A DNA stretch of 64,000 nt from Deltaproteobacteria bacterium (GCA_020845895.1 JADLEX010000045.1:21253-85252), one strand, 5' to 3'; shown: positions 8,628-17,453, counted from the first letter of the stretch. Notes: a model not told the origin generated them from the letters alone. Numbers and translations: made by a program.

Positions 8628-10358
8628 ATGATTCCCGCATGGAAGCAGTGGTTCGCCCTGACGGCGCTGACCGCGTTTTTCCTGTGCACGCACTCCGGTT
8701 GGGTGGACGTGCGGGACGAGGCCCAATACGCGCTCGCCCGCGATTGGACCGGTGTCGATCGCGCCCCGGAAATTCCGCCGACCGTTGCCGACACGCCTCC
8801 GGACGCGATTCCGGTCGCGCCTGTGGTGGAGCGACCCGGCGCCGCAATCCTGGCGCTGCCGTGGGTGATTGGGAGTACGCTCGTCGAAAAGAGCCTCGTG
8901 CCCGCGCCCGATCAGATCCCGGTCAGCGTCGCGCGCCAGCTCTACGCGGGCGCGGCGTGCGTGGCGATGGCCTTCGCGGCATGGCTGATCTACTGGATCT
9001 GCATCGAATTCGGATGCCGTCCCCGCGCGTCGCAATACGCGGCGATGGTCTTCGCGCTCTCGACGCTCGCCCTGCCCGCCTCGGCGCGCGTGAACCCTTC
9101 CACCTTCGCCACGCCCGTGCTGCTCGCGATCGTTTATGGTTATCAGCGCCTGCGCAGCGGCTACGACCGGCCCGGTCAGAGCTTGATGCTTGGCGTTGCG
9201 GTCGGGCTCGCGCTGCTCGTCCACGACCTGACGCTGCTGCTCGTTCCGCTGTTCTTCGCGCTGCTCGCGTTTCAGATCCGGCAGGTCATCACTCCGCGAA
9301 CGAAGGTGCTTCTGATCTTCGCGCCGTTCGCGGCCTGCGCCCTCGTTCTCGCGCTCTATAACTCCTCGACATTCGGTGGCGCGCTGAGCGGTCCCGGCGG
9401 GCGGGACATCGTCGCCGGGCTGATTGCGCGATACACGGGGTCGAATGTGGGGGCGCGAGCGGCACAGATGCTCGTCGTCCCCGGGGGATGGCGCACGGCC
9501 GTGAAAGCGCTCGTCTTGCCGCAGGAGCCCATCCTCACCGCGCGCGCGCCGGGGCTGTTCGCCGCGATGCCGCAGCTCGTCCTCGCGTTTTTCGGAATCC
9601 TGAATCTGCGTTACGACCCGAACACGCGCCGACCCATGTACGTCGCCGTCGCGCTCATCGCGGCGTGGACGGTGCTGCTGCTCGGCCGCGCGGCGGATGC
9701 GCCGATCGACATGGGCGATTTCCTGCCGGTCATCGCGCTGCTGTGCGTGCTCATCGGGAGTTTCATCGAATACCACCTGATGACGCTCTCGGGCATCGTC
9801 CTCAAGCCCGCGTTCTGGCTCTTTTTTCTCTACCTCTCGCTGATTTCCGCGTTCGGGATGGCGGCCGCCATCATGAACCGCACAGCCTCGGGGCCCGAAC
9901 CGCAGCGCATCGTGGACGTGTTCGGCAAGACGCCGAAGGCGGTCCCCCGCATGCTCGACCCCAAGTCGGTCGGCGCGCTGTTCCTGCCCGGCCTGCCGAA
10001 TCTGCCGATCACGCTGCCGCTGTGCGCGCTCGCGCTGGCGCTGCCGTTCGCCATCGGGCGCATTCTCGGCGGCGATGCGATGGTTCGCCTCGGTCCCAGC
10101 ACGAGCGCACTCAAACGCGGCGCCACGCCCGGCGCGCCGAAGCCGCCCGCACGCAGATCTGACCGAGAGAAGTACGAAGACACCCTGAAGGCCGTGCGCC
10201 CCGAGGAGGCGGAGAAGAAGCCCGTGGACTGGGAGAACATCTACGGGGATGACGAGCCGCCGCCCTCCGCGCCGCCCGCTTCCAAATCCGCGGCCAAATC
10301 CGAGCCCGATCCGTCCGACGACGGTGACGAGCCGCCGCCTTCGGCCAATCTCGCGTGA
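8628..10358 (+). CDS. Polytopic membrane protein, possible GT-C glycosyltransferase
   Basis: The 576-residue protein has about ten hydrophobic segments between residues 7 and 480. A charged, Pro-rich, low-complexity cytoplasmic tail (about 495-576) follows. The first external loop carries VRDEAQYALARDW (near residue 25), resembling the acidic catalytic loop of dolichyl-phosphate-mannose/ArnT-type GT-C transferases. This is suggestive but not decisive. It is divergent from the UbiA-family gene, which could supply a polyprenyl-phosphate sugar donor; that link is inference. The stop at 10358 is 19 bases from the convergent yidD end. Confidence 0.7.
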   Translation: MIPAWKQWFALTALTAFFLCTHSGWVDVRDEAQYALARDWTGVDRAPEIPPTVADTPPDAIPVAPVVERPGAAILALPWVIGSTLVEKSLVPAPDQIPVSVARQLYAGAACVAMAFAAWLIYWICIEFGCRPRASQYAAMVFALSTLALPASARVNPSTFATPVLLAIVYGYQRLRSGYDRPGQSLMLGVAVGLALLVHDLTLLLVPLFFALLAFQIRQVITPRTKVLLIFAPFAACALVLALYNSSTFGGALSGPGGRDIVAGLIARYTGSNVGARAAQMLVVPGGWRTAVKALVLPQEPILTARAPGLFAAMPQLVLAFFGILNLRYDPNTRRPMYVAVALIAAWTVLLLGRAADAPIDMGDFLPVIALLCVLIGSFIEYHLMTLSGIVLKPAFWLFFLYLSLISAFGMAAAIMNRTASGPEPQRIVDVFGKTPKAVPRMLDPKSVGALFLPGLPNLPITLPLCALALALPFAIGRILGGDAMVRLGPSTSALKRGATPGAPKPPARRSDREKYEDTLKAVRPEEAEKKPVDWENIYGDDEPPPSAPPASKSAAKSEPDPSDDGDEPPPSANLA

Positions 10359-10377
10359 TGCACGTCTCGCCGCAGGG

Positions 10378-10758
10378 TCAGGGATAATCCTCGCCGCGCG
10401 TCGTGGTGAACGGCGAGCACCGCGCAATGCGCCACGCGGCCTTGAGCGAACCGCGAATCGACCCGTATTTCAGAATCGCCATGCGCGCGTACTGGCTGCA
10501 GGTCGGCGTGAAACGGCAGTGCGACGGGACGCTCGGCGCGAGGTGCGTCTTGTAGCCGTCGATGGCCGCGACCAGCGCGCGCCCGGTGAACTGGCGCGGC
10601 GGCTCGCGCAGGTTGTCCACGCCGATCAGCGCGAAAACGATCGCGGCGCCGACGAACCATCGCCGACGCCGCGCGAAAAACCCTCGGATCGCCTCGCCGG
10701 TCAGTGCGACGCCTCCAGATGCTCGAGATATCGCTGCGCCTGAATCGCCGCCTGGCAC
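10378..10758 (-). CDS. yidD: Membrane protein insertion efficiency factor YidD, start uncertain
   Basis: The C-terminal 60 residues are a clear YidD domain: CRFTPTCSQYARMAILKYG, then a GSxxG-like segment, RCSPF and a final GEDYP. A hydrophobic helix (WFVGAAIVFALIGV) precedes it, so this copy may be anchored by a TM rather than only an amphipathic helix. YidD assists insertion and folding of membrane proteins together with YidC. The reading frame has no ATG after the trxB stop. The nearest conventional start is GTG 10758, inside the end of trxB; GTG codons further in would remove the helix. Translational coupling to trxB is therefore likely. Identity is firm, the start is not. Confidence 0.75.
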   Translation of the reverse strand: MPGGDSGAAISRASGGVALTGEAIRGFFARRRRWFVGAAIVFALIGVDNLREPPRQFTGRALVAAIDGYKTHLAPSVPSHCRFTPTCSQYARMAILKYGSIRGSLKAAWRIARCSPFTTTRGEDYP

Positions 10759-11627
10759 CCCATTCCCGCCGCCGTAATCGCCTGACGGAAATTGGGATCG
10801 GAGATATCGCCCGCCGCGAAGACGCCCTCGACGTTGGTCTTTGTGAACTCGCGCACGCGCACATATCCCTGCTCGTCGGTCTCGATCCAGGGTTTGAAGA
10901 CCTCGGAGTTCGGCGTGTGGCCGATCGCCATGAACAGGCCATCCACCTCGATCTCCTCGATCGCGCCCGTGTCGCGATGACGAAGCTTGAGCCCCGCCAC
11001 CACTTCGTCCTTGACGACGGGTTCTTCGATCACATATGGGATCATCATCTTGATCTTGGGGTCCTTCTGGGCGCGCTCGACCATGATGGGCGAGGCGCGA
11101 AACTGCTCGCGCCGGTGAATCAGGTAGACCTCGGTCGCAAGATTCGCGAGATACATCGCCTCTTCCATCGCCGAGTCGCCGCCGCCCGTCACGGCCACCT
11201 TGCGCCCGCGATAAAAGAACCCGTCGCAGGTGGCGCACGTCGAAAGCCCGCGACCCATGAGCGTCGACTCGCCGGGCAGATTCAGGGTTTTCGCCGTCGC
11301 GCCGGTGGCAATGATGAGGGTCTGCGTCTCAACGATGTCTTTGCCGACCCACAGCTTGAACGGCGGCTTCGACAGATCGGTCTTCGTCACCATGTCGTAG
11401 ACGATCTTCGTGCCGAACCGCTCGGCCTGCGCCGTCATGTCGGTCATCAGTTGCGGACCCATGATCCCGTGCGCGAAACCGGGGAAGTTCTCGACCTCGG
11501 TGGTGGTCGTGAGTTGTCCGCCGTGCTGCAAGCCCGCGTAGACGACGGGTTGCAGTTGGGCGCGCGCGGCGTAGATGGCGGCCGTGAGCCCGGCGGGGCC
11601 CGTACCGACGATGGTCACCTTGTTCAT
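10701..11627 (-). CDS. trxB: Thioredoxin reductase
   Basis: The 308-residue FAD/NADPH enzyme that reduces thioredoxin in the cytoplasm. It has an FAD GxGxxG motif at the N-terminus (VTIVGTGPAGLTAAIYAAR), the redox-active CATCDG centre near residue 137, an NADPH-binding segment GGGDSAMEEAMYL near 155 and the C-terminal FAD motif GVFAAGDISDPNFRQAITAA. Length equals that of low-molecular-weight bacterial TrxB. ATG 11627 is preceded by GAGGAC at good spacing; the longer frame to 11696 is rejected. yidD follows in an overlapping frame. Confidence 0.95.
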   Translation of the reverse strand: MNKVTIVGTGPAGLTAAIYAARAQLQPVVYAGLQHGGQLTTTTEVENFPGFAHGIMGPQLMTDMTAQAERFGTKIVYDMVTKTDLSKPPFKLWVGKDIVETQTLIIATGATAKTLNLPGESTLMGRGLSTCATCDGFFYRGRKVAVTGGGDSAMEEAMYLANLATEVYLIHRREQFRASPIMVERAQKDPKIKMMIPYVIEEPVVKDEVVAGLKLRHRDTGAIEEIEVDGLFMAIGHTPNSEVFKPWIETDEQGYVRVREFTKTNVEGVFAAGDISDPNFRQAITAAGMGCQAAIQAQRYLEHLEASH

Positions 11628-11754
11628 GATGTCCTCATTTCTATCTGAAGGCGGCGTCGCGAGAATGTGTCGCGATCCGATGGTATCCGCGCGCACAATT
11701 TAGGAATCGCGCGCCGCCCGGTCAATCGAAATCGCCGCGCGCGCGCGACATCCG

Positions 11755-12195
11755 TCACTTCCGGGGCGTTTTTTCCGTCAGACGCCGAACATGGAACCGG
11801 ATCGTGCGAAGGGTTTTTTGCGTCTCGCCGGTCGTTCGCACTTCGATGGTCCCCGCGGCGTTCGTCCCGTCCTCCGTCACGATCTGGCCGGTCGCCCGCG
11901 CCCCGCCGGGAGCGCCGCCGACGTCTTCGTCCACGACCAACCGCGACGGCCCGTCGGCCTTCACCGAGGCGAACTTCGCCACCGCGTCGCGAAAGTAGCC
12001 CATCTCCACGTTGTATGTTCCGTCGTCCCTCGGACGCACGTCCATACGCAGGTCGGTTTTCGCAAGCTCGCCCTTCTCGTTGTAAACGTAGCCCGTCCCC
12101 ACGTACCGGCCCTCGAACTCGCGCGCATCCTGCGCGTGGGCCGCGAACGCGACGCAAAACGAGAGAACCACCAGTATCGGGATCCGCCAAGTCAT
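11755..12195 (-). CDS. Secreted protein of unknown function
   Basis: The 146-residue protein has a clear signal peptide (MTWRIPILVVLSFCVAFAAHAQ, cleavage after AHA). The mature part, about 124 residues, starts AREFEGRYVGTGYVYNEKGE and looks like a small beta-rich periplasmic domain with alternating charged strands. It resembles lipid- or metabolite-binding calycin-like proteins only in general pattern; no family was recognised. It is monocistronic on the minus strand between trxB and the divergent PIG-L gene. Confidence 0.65.
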   Translation of the reverse strand: MTWRIPILVVLSFCVAFAAHAQDAREFEGRYVGTGYVYNEKGELAKTDLRMDVRPRDDGTYNVEMGYFRDAVAKFASVKADGPSRLVVDEDVGGAPGGARATGQIVTEDGTNAAGTIEVRTTGETQKTLRTIRFHVRRLTEKTPRK

Positions 12196-12320
12196 GCGGC
12201 CATATTAGGGAACGCATCGATGCGGCTCAATGCGGTCAAGTCGTAGCACTCGGCATTGCTCTCGCGCACCCTTCGTGTCAAAAAACGTTGCCCGCTTCGG
12301 GCGTTTCGGGGGACATCTCC

Positions 12321-13244
12321 ATGACGATGGAATCGCGATACACGCGCGGCGATGCGTTCTGCGCCGAGGCGAAGGGCTTTGCCCGTCCGCTCTTTATCAT
12401 CGCCCATCAGGACGACGAACTGGGTTACGCGGGGCTGATCCAGCGCCTCGGACCCAAAACTCGCTTCACGTGGCTGACGAACGGCGACGGCCTGTATTTT
12501 CAGATGGGCGTCCCGCCCGCGGAATACGCCGAGATCCGCAAGAAAGAGGCCGTGAACGCGGTGGGCGCGATCGGCGTGCCCGAGCATCAAACCGAGTGCC
12601 TGGATTTTTCGGAGGTCGAGATCTACCGCCGCATGGCGTGGCTGTATTCGGGCGAAAAAACGATGAACGACCTTCACGGATTTTTCGACGAGATCCGCGC
12701 GCGCGTTCGACGTGTGATCGACGAACACCAGCCCGACGCGGTTTTCACGTGCGCGTACCAGGGCGGACAGCCCGAGCACGACCTCACGCACTTTTTCACC
12801 GCTCTCGCTCTGCGCGACGTGGCGCGCGAGCACGGCGCACGCATTCCGTTTTTTCATCTGCCCGAGTACGAATACACGATCCTGATCGCGATGCGTTTTC
12901 ACCCGCTGTATCGCGGCACGCGCATGCGCATCCGGCTGACGCCGGAGGAGCTGGCGGGCAAGCAGCGCGTGGTGGAGGCGTATCCTTCGCAGAAGCAACT
13001 ATTCGAACAGTTCCGCAAGGTCTTCCGCAACTTCGGCGTGATCGGCATGCTCACTGGCGGGCCGACGAGCGTCGAGGAGTATATGTCGATCGAGGAGTTC
13101 GGCCCCGTGCCGCTTGGTTTCGATTACGCGCGGCCGCCGCACGTATTCGACTACTTCAGCTACATGTTCGACGATTTCGAGGGCACCAAGGTCACCTTCG
13201 CGAGGTCGGTGCTGCCGATCGTGCGTCACTACCTGAACGCCTGA
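12321..13244 (+). CDS. PIG-L/LmbE family zinc-dependent deacetylase
   Basis: The 307-residue protein has the metal-binding signature AHQDDE near residue 29 (usually AHPDDE; His, Asp and Asp are retained). A distal His follows in GGQPEHDLTHFF near residue 150. PIG-L proteins remove N-acetyl groups from N-acetylglucosamine-linked substrates. Conserved NGDGLYF and HQPDAVFTCAYQGG strands support the fold. The substrate here is unknown; N-acetyl-sugar lipid intermediates are plausible given the nearby envelope genes. Start ATG 12321 (12327 also possible). It ends at a bidirectional hairpin shared with the convergent gene. Confidence 0.8.
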   Translation: MTMESRYTRGDAFCAEAKGFARPLFIIAHQDDELGYAGLIQRLGPKTRFTWLTNGDGLYFQMGVPPAEYAEIRKKEAVNAVGAIGVPEHQTECLDFSEVEIYRRMAWLYSGEKTMNDLHGFFDEIRARVRRVIDEHQPDAVFTCAYQGGQPEHDLTHFFTALALRDVAREHGARIPFFHLPEYEYTILIAMRFHPLYRGTRMRIRLTPEELAGKQRVVEAYPSQKQLFEQFRKVFRNFGVIGMLTGGPTSVEEYMSIEEFGPVPLGFDYARPPHVFDYFSYMFDDFEGTKVTFARSVLPIVRHYLNA

Positions 13245-13262
13245 GGCTCGCGCAAACGAGAA

Positions 13263-13294
13263 AACGCCCGCGAACCGAAATGGTCGCGGGCGTT
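13263..13294. terminator. Bidirectional intrinsic terminator
   Basis: A perfect 11-base-pair stem (AACGCCCGCGA, 13263-13273, pairing with TCGCGGGCGTT, 13284-13294) encloses a ten-base loop. It lies between the convergent PIG-L and coiled-coil genes, with A- and T-rich flanks on both sides, so it can serve both. Confidence 0.75.
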
Positions 13295-13316
13295 CGTTTG
13301 CCGTTTGGATCGGTGA

Positions 13317-13748
13317 CTAGTTCGCCGTCGGAGCTTCGGCGGGCGGAGCGGGCGCCGTCGGAGCGGCGGGGGCCGCGGGAGCCGGCGCCTCGACCTTCTT
13401 GCCCTCCATATCGGCGACGAGCATGTCGATCTGCGCCGCGATGGCCTTTACCTTCTCCGAATAGCCGTTAGCCTGGCTCGAAACGACCCAGTCCTGAAGC
13501 TGCGCCTGGAAGGTCTTGAGCTCGCGGATCGCGGCGTTTTCCTCGGCCTTGGCGAGCTGCTGCAGCCGCGCCTCGATCATCAGGTTCACGCGGCTTTCCA
13601 TGTCCGAGAAGCGCTTGTCCACGACCTCTTCCATCGTCTCGTCATAGGGCGACGGATTGATCTGGCTGATGCCGATCAGAAGCAGGGCGAGCGCGGAGAG
13701 AATCAGCGCGAGGCCCGACACGAAGGGCACGTTTTTCCGGTCTTCCAT
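13317..13748 (-). CDS. Small membrane-anchored coiled-coil protein
   Basis: The 143-residue protein has one N-terminal TM helix (FVSGLALILSALALLLIGI, about residues 9-27). A probable periplasmic coiled coil follows (about 38-115, rich in Glu, Arg, Ala and Leu). The tail is Pro/Ala-rich (PAPAAPAAPTAPAPPAEAPT). Start ATG 13748 is set by a strong GGAGGTGTCG Shine-Dalgarno; upstream in-frame ATGs lack one. No family was recognised; a scaffold or envelope-spacer role is possible. Confidence 0.7.
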   Translation of the reverse strand: MEDRKNVPFVSGLALILSALALLLIGISQINPSPYDETMEEVVDKRFSDMESRVNLMIEARLQQLAKAEENAAIRELKTFQAQLQDWVVSSQANGYSEKVKAIAAQIDMLVADMEGKKVEAPAPAAPAAPTAPAPPAEAPTAN

Positions 13749-14078
13749 CGACGACACCTCCTGCGTTGGCACGGCGCGAAGCACCGGCCCGGTTCGGGAT
13801 AAGGGATTCGATCGGGCCGGATCGGACTTGCCGCCGGCCGAATTGCCGTTCGCCTTCATCGATGCCGCCCCGACCCGGCACGCGAGCCGTCGTCACGCGC
13901 GCGCGCGGTCGATCCGAATTCGAAACCGCTCGAATGAACCGAATGAAACCCGCGAAGTCGGGGAAAAGTGACGCTATCGCCTCGCCCATGGCGTGTCAAT
14001 ACGAAGCCCGACCAATCGATCGGAACCAGCACGCGGGAGATTTGTCGACCGGCTTAACGGTGCGGCACGATGCGTCGT
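13749..14078. other. Intergenic region
   Basis: This 330-base gap holds the leader of the coiled-coil gene (Shine-Dalgarno just above 13748) and the region downstream of the Asp-rich lipoprotein. No convincing gene, RNA or terminator was seen. Short frames here lack ribosome sites and are compositionally shadow-like. Confidence 0.5.
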
Positions 14079-14948
14079 TCAATTTTCCGCGAAATACAGA
14101 TCGTCGAACCAGACTTCGCCCCCTTCGGCAGCCCAGGTTGCGTCCCCGAACAACACTCGGCCGATGGCCACTGCCGTTTGCTCGAAACGCAACGACAGAT
14201 CCACGCAATCGGTTTCCGAACCGTCCATCGAAAGGGAAAAAAGACCCGCCGAGTAGTCGAGTGCCAATTCGAGCTCAACCCACGTATCCGAAAGCACGGT
14301 CGCGGCACAGTCCTTCAGGTCCTCGAAATCGGTCGCCATCGTTCCTCCATGGGAGTCGACGGTAACCGTCGTGGCGATATCGATATTCTCGTCGTCGAGC
14401 GTGATGAAAAACGTCGCGCCCCATTTTCGATAGACGAAGAACCGGAAGAGGGTATCGGAGTCAGGCGGCGTAACGGAGTGAAGGGCATAGGCGTAGTCGC
14501 CCGAATCGGTGCCGCCGACAAATTTGACGGCGTGGTCCCCAACCCTCGTCCGGTCGCTGAAATCCGCGATCTCCACCGTGCTTGCGCCGCCCACGTTATC
14601 GCTCCACAAACCATTGAGGTCGCCCAGCGGAGCATCATCGAAATCGAAGGACTCGGACCAACCGGTGTCGTCGTCGGCATCATCGTCGCTGTCATCGTCG
14701 CTGTCATCGTCGCTGTCATCGTCGGCGTCATCGTCGGCGTCATCGTCGGCGTCATCGTCGCTGTCATCGTCGTCGTCGGCGGCGTCATCGTCGGCATCGT
14801 CATCGGTGTCGTCGTCGGATTCATCGTCATCTCCAGCGGAGCCGCCGGAGTCGTCGTCGTCATCGCCACACCCGCAGCCGCTCGGGAAGATCCCGAGTGC
14901 GATGAATGCGAAGCTCGTCAGGACAACCCGAAAGGCCAAAGTCTTCAT
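14079..14948 (-). CDS. Asp-rich lipoprotein with a C-terminal beta-sandwich-like domain
   Basis: The 289-residue protein has a lipoprotein signal with hydrophobic residues 7-21 and lipobox PSGC (Cys25). A second Cys and an acidic linker of about 65 residues follow (29-95), built from DDDS/DDDA units. The C-terminal part (about 98-289) has the pattern of a concanavalin-like or carbohydrate-binding beta sandwich: SFDFDD at its start, and WVELELALDYSAGLFSLSMD and VWFDDLYFAEN at its end. Such folds occur in laminin-G and glycan-binding lipoproteins; this is inferred. ATG 14948 follows a GAAGGGGGC site. It belongs to the window-wide group of Asp-rich exported proteins. Confidence 0.75.
   Translation of the reverse strand: MKTLAFRVVLTSFAFIALGIFPSGCGCGDDDDDSGGSAGDDDESDDDTDDDADDDAADDDDDSDDDADDDADDDADDDSDDDSDDDSDDDADDDTGWSESFDFDDAPLGDLNGLWSDNVGGASTVEIADFSDRTRVGDHAVKFVGGTDSGDYAYALHSVTPPDSDTLFRFFVYRKWGATFFITLDDENIDIATTVTVDSHGGTMATDFEDLKDCAATVLSDTWVELELALDYSAGLFSLSMDGSETDCVDLSLRFEQTAVAIGRVLFGDATWAAEGGEVWFDDLYFAEN
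14679..14774 (-). repeat. 12-bp tandem repeat encoding SDDD/ADDD
   Basis: Eight near-identical 12-base units (plus strand GTCATCGTCGCT or GTCATCGTCGGC) run head to tail inside the Asp-rich linker of the lipoprotein. Each encodes Ser/Ala-Asp-Asp-Asp in frame. The low divergence between units suggests recent slippage or unequal exchange that changes linker length without breaking the frame. Confidence 0.9.
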
Positions 14949-15248
14949 CACAGCCCCCTTCAACTCCGGTTTCGCTTCAAAACGTCGCCAGCGCGCCTCG
15001 AACACACTCTTTCACGCTTTCGAGCCATCTCCTTCGCCGGCATCGCATGGCGCGCCCAATCGTCGATTGCGCGGCGCGGCGCAACGCAATAACCGGGCGT
15101 TTCCGATCGCTCCGGAACATTCGAATCCCAATCGAACAAACTCCAATTTACGATTTATTTGTGTACAATATGTCCACGTCCACTATTTTGTCAATTCACG
15201 GTCGTTGGAGCCCTCGACGCGCGGCGACGCCGTTGATTACCATGGCGC
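14949..15248. other. Divergent intergenic region
   Basis: A 300-base spacer between the Asp-rich lipoprotein and the GT-C-like gene. It contains a clearly AT-rich core at about 15130-15200, with a candidate promoter toward the lipoprotein. No gene was recognised. Confidence 0.5.
15165..15194 (-). promoter_or_regulatory. Candidate promoter of the Asp-rich lipoprotein
   Basis: On the minus strand a perfect -35 TTGACA (15194-15189) is followed after 18 bases by a -10 TATTGT (15170-15165, four of six). It sits in the AT-rich part of the divergent spacer and implies a leader of about 210 bases. Confidence 0.4.
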
Positions 15249-16784
15249 ATGTCGCGAATACGTGGAATCCCGATGCAGCTCGCCGGAATCGCCGTACTGT
15301 TCGCCGCGACGACCGGCACCTTTTTCGTCACGCGCGACGGGGGTCTCTTTCCGTTCGACGACAGCTACATCACGCAGGCGGCGGCGCGCAACGTGATCGA
15401 GCACGGCGTGCTCGCCGTCGATCCGGCGAAGCCCTGGCGCGGCGTCACGAGTCCGTTGCACGTGGGACTCGTCGCGTCGGCGGGACGGTTCATCGGAATC
15501 CCCACGGCGGCTCGCGCCGTGGGGATCGCGTCGCACGCGCTCCTGGTCGTCCTCGCGGCATTTCTTGCGTTCGCCTGGGCAGGGGAATCCGCTTCGATGA
15601 CGGATCGACGCCGAGCCGCGTGGTGGGCGGCGATTCTCGCCGCCGCGTCCGGGTATCTGACTTTGCATTCGCTCTCCGGAATGGAAACGACGCTATTCGT
15701 CGCGCTCGTGCTCGCCGCGATCGCCGCGCACGCGTTCGTCGTCCGCGAGAATTCCACCGCGTGGAATCGTGTACTACGCGGGATGCTCGTCGCCGGCGCG
15801 ATCGCCACACGGCCTGAAGGATTCGCCCTGGCCGCCGCGCTGTGGGGCGATGACCTATGGCGCGCGTTCGGCGCCCGGGCGCCGAGATGCGCCGGCAGCC
15901 TCGTTGCCGAGGCGCTGTTGGTCGCCGCGCTGATCGCACCGTTCGCATTTGCATATCAAGCGCATACGGGGACATGGTGGAGTGACACCGGCGCGATCAA
16001 GGCCGCGTTTTTCCGACTCGACACCGACGACCGCGCGCTGCGTTCGATGGGCGCTTATCTCGGCGGCATCACGCGCTTCGCCGCGCGGCACGCGCCGTTC
16101 GTCGCCTTCGCCGTATTCGCATGGCGTCGCGGCGGAGTCTCGCGCGTCGCGATGCGTGCGCCGCTCGCCTTCGCGGCGTTGTTCTACACGGGCGCGGCGG
16201 TGTTTCCCGCCGGGTTGCAGATGTACTGGCTGCGCTACCAGATGCCCGTGCTCGCGCTGTTGCTGCCGGTCGCGGCGATCGGGGTCGCGGCTTGGTCGGC
16301 GAAGACCGACCCGCGCCAGCGGCGGCGCATTCTTGCCGCGCTCGTGATCTTTCTCGTGCTCGACGCGCTCGCGGCCCGGCGCAACTACGTCGGCGACCTG
16401 CGTCAGACGCGCGTCTCGGTGGTCGCCACGGCGGATTGGCTGCGCGAGCACACCGCGCCGGGCGATCTCGTCGCGGCGCACGACCTCGGCGCGAGTGTCG
16501 ATCTCGCGCATCGACCGGTGCTGGACATGGTGGGGCTGATCGATCCCGAGTCGGCGGCGGCGAATCGGGCCGACGTCTCAAAGAAGGCGCTGTGGCAGGT
16601 GATCGAATCGCGCCGCCCTGCTTGGCTCGTCATGTTCGACGCGGCGAATACGGCGTTCTTCCGCTTCGAGGGCGAGATCGAACGCGGGCGACTGGAGAAG
16701 TTCTGGCAGAGCGAGGCGGGCCGCGTACCCGAAAAGCGTTACACGATCTATCGCTGCCGGTGGGACGCGCCGAAGTCGCCGTGA
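15249..16784 (+). CDS. Polytopic GT-C-like glycosyltransferase
   Basis: The 511-residue protein has about ten to eleven TM segments. An acidic first periplasmic loop, LFPFDDSYITQAAARN (near residue 35), carries the adjacent Asp pair typical of GT-C transferases that use polyprenyl-phosphate sugars. NVIEHG and SGMETTLFVA follow in the usual places. The C-terminal soluble region (about 390-511) ends ERGRLEKFWQSEAGR and RYTIYRCRWD. The sugar acceptor is unknown. The start at 15249 lacks a strong ribosome site, and an ATG eight codons further in (MQLAGIAVL) is possible. It is divergent from the Asp-rich lipoprotein. Confidence 0.75.
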   Translation: MSRIRGIPMQLAGIAVLFAATTGTFFVTRDGGLFPFDDSYITQAAARNVIEHGVLAVDPAKPWRGVTSPLHVGLVASAGRFIGIPTAARAVGIASHALLVVLAAFLAFAWAGESASMTDRRRAAWWAAILAAASGYLTLHSLSGMETTLFVALVLAAIAAHAFVVRENSTAWNRVLRGMLVAGAIATRPEGFALAAALWGDDLWRAFGARAPRCAGSLVAEALLVAALIAPFAFAYQAHTGTWWSDTGAIKAAFFRLDTDDRALRSMGAYLGGITRFAARHAPFVAFAVFAWRRGGVSRVAMRAPLAFAALFYTGAAVFPAGLQMYWLRYQMPVLALLLPVAAIGVAAWSAKTDPRQRRRILAALVIFLVLDALAARRNYVGDLRQTRVSVVATADWLREHTAPGDLVAAHDLGASVDLAHRPVLDMVGLIDPESAAANRADVSKKALWQVIESRRPAWLVMFDAANTAFFRFEGEIERGRLEKFWQSEAGRVPEKRYTIYRCRWDAPKSP

Positions 16785-16860
16785 GCACGCGGCATGGCGC
16801 CGACGCAAGACCGCCCCGCCGATATCCGGCGAGGCGGGAGAAAAACGGCGAACCGTTCCG

Positions 16861-17217
16861 CTACGCGTTGGCGTCCTTGGCGGGCGGCATCCAAGGGATG
16901 GGGTCGCGCGAGCGCGTGAGAACGCGCCGCCGGCCGAGGCCCCGGGAGAGCGCATGGCGCGCGCGGTCGGAGGCGAGGTCGATCGCCGTTTCCCATTCGG
17001 AGTGGCGCTCGGTCACCAGCACGCGTCCGCCGTCCACGAGCGAGATCTGAACACTGGCGCTAAACGCCGGTGACTCGCCGGAACTGCGCTCGATGCGGAC
17101 GACCGCGCCGCGAATGTCGCGCGTGAATCGGTCCAGCGCGAGCGAGAGGCGCTTGTCCACGTGTTCGATCATGCGGGGCTTGATAGCGACGCGGCGGGCT
17201 TTGAGCTCGATGTTCAT
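16861..17217 (-). CDS. hpf: Ribosome hibernation promoting factor (HPF/RaiA family)
   Basis: The 118-residue protein starts MNIELKARRVAIKPRMIEHV and has the S30AE-type beta-alpha-beta-beta-beta-alpha pattern (VRIERSSGESP, FSASVQISLVDGGRVLVTER, then the helix WETAIDLASDRARHAL). Members bind the 30S decoding site and silence idle ribosomes. It is a short-form protein without the C-terminal dimerisation domain of long HPF, and it ends in a divergent basic tail. ATG 17217 is preceded by GGAGGTTCG. The N-terminal half is typical; the C-terminal half is more diverged than usual. Confidence 0.75.
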   Translation of the reverse strand: MNIELKARRVAIKPRMIEHVDKRLSLALDRFTRDIRGAVVRIERSSGESPAFSASVQISLVDGGRVLVTERHSEWETAIDLASDRARHALSRGLGRRRVLTRSRDPIPWMPPAKDANA

Positions 17218-17358
17218 TCCGAACCTCCTGCACAAATCGCATGGGTTTTTTCGGCGGCCGCGCGCTACCGGCAGGACAGGTTCCCCTCCAACGTGTTGGC
17301 CTCCGAGACTCGCGGCTCACCCTCCCCTTTTTGGTACGCCTTGCGGATTGAAAGATCC

Positions 17359-17379
17359 AATAGATAAATTGTATCTATT
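17359..17379. promoter_or_regulatory. Perfect inverted repeat upstream of nhaR, candidate operator
   Basis: Half-sites AATAGATA (17359-17366) and TATCTATT (17372-17379) are perfect inverted copies separated by five bases. The dyad lies in an AT-rich island 75 bases before the LysR-type gene, next to a TTGAAA -35-like hexamer (17348-17353). Position and symmetry fit an autoregulatory site, although it is not the textbook symmetric T-N11-A box. Confidence 0.5.
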
Positions 17380-17453
17380 CGTTCGGATTATTCGATGCCC
17401 GGCGTAAGCGCCCTTACCCTCGCCGCTTAAGGACTCGCGATGCGGAGGACCCC

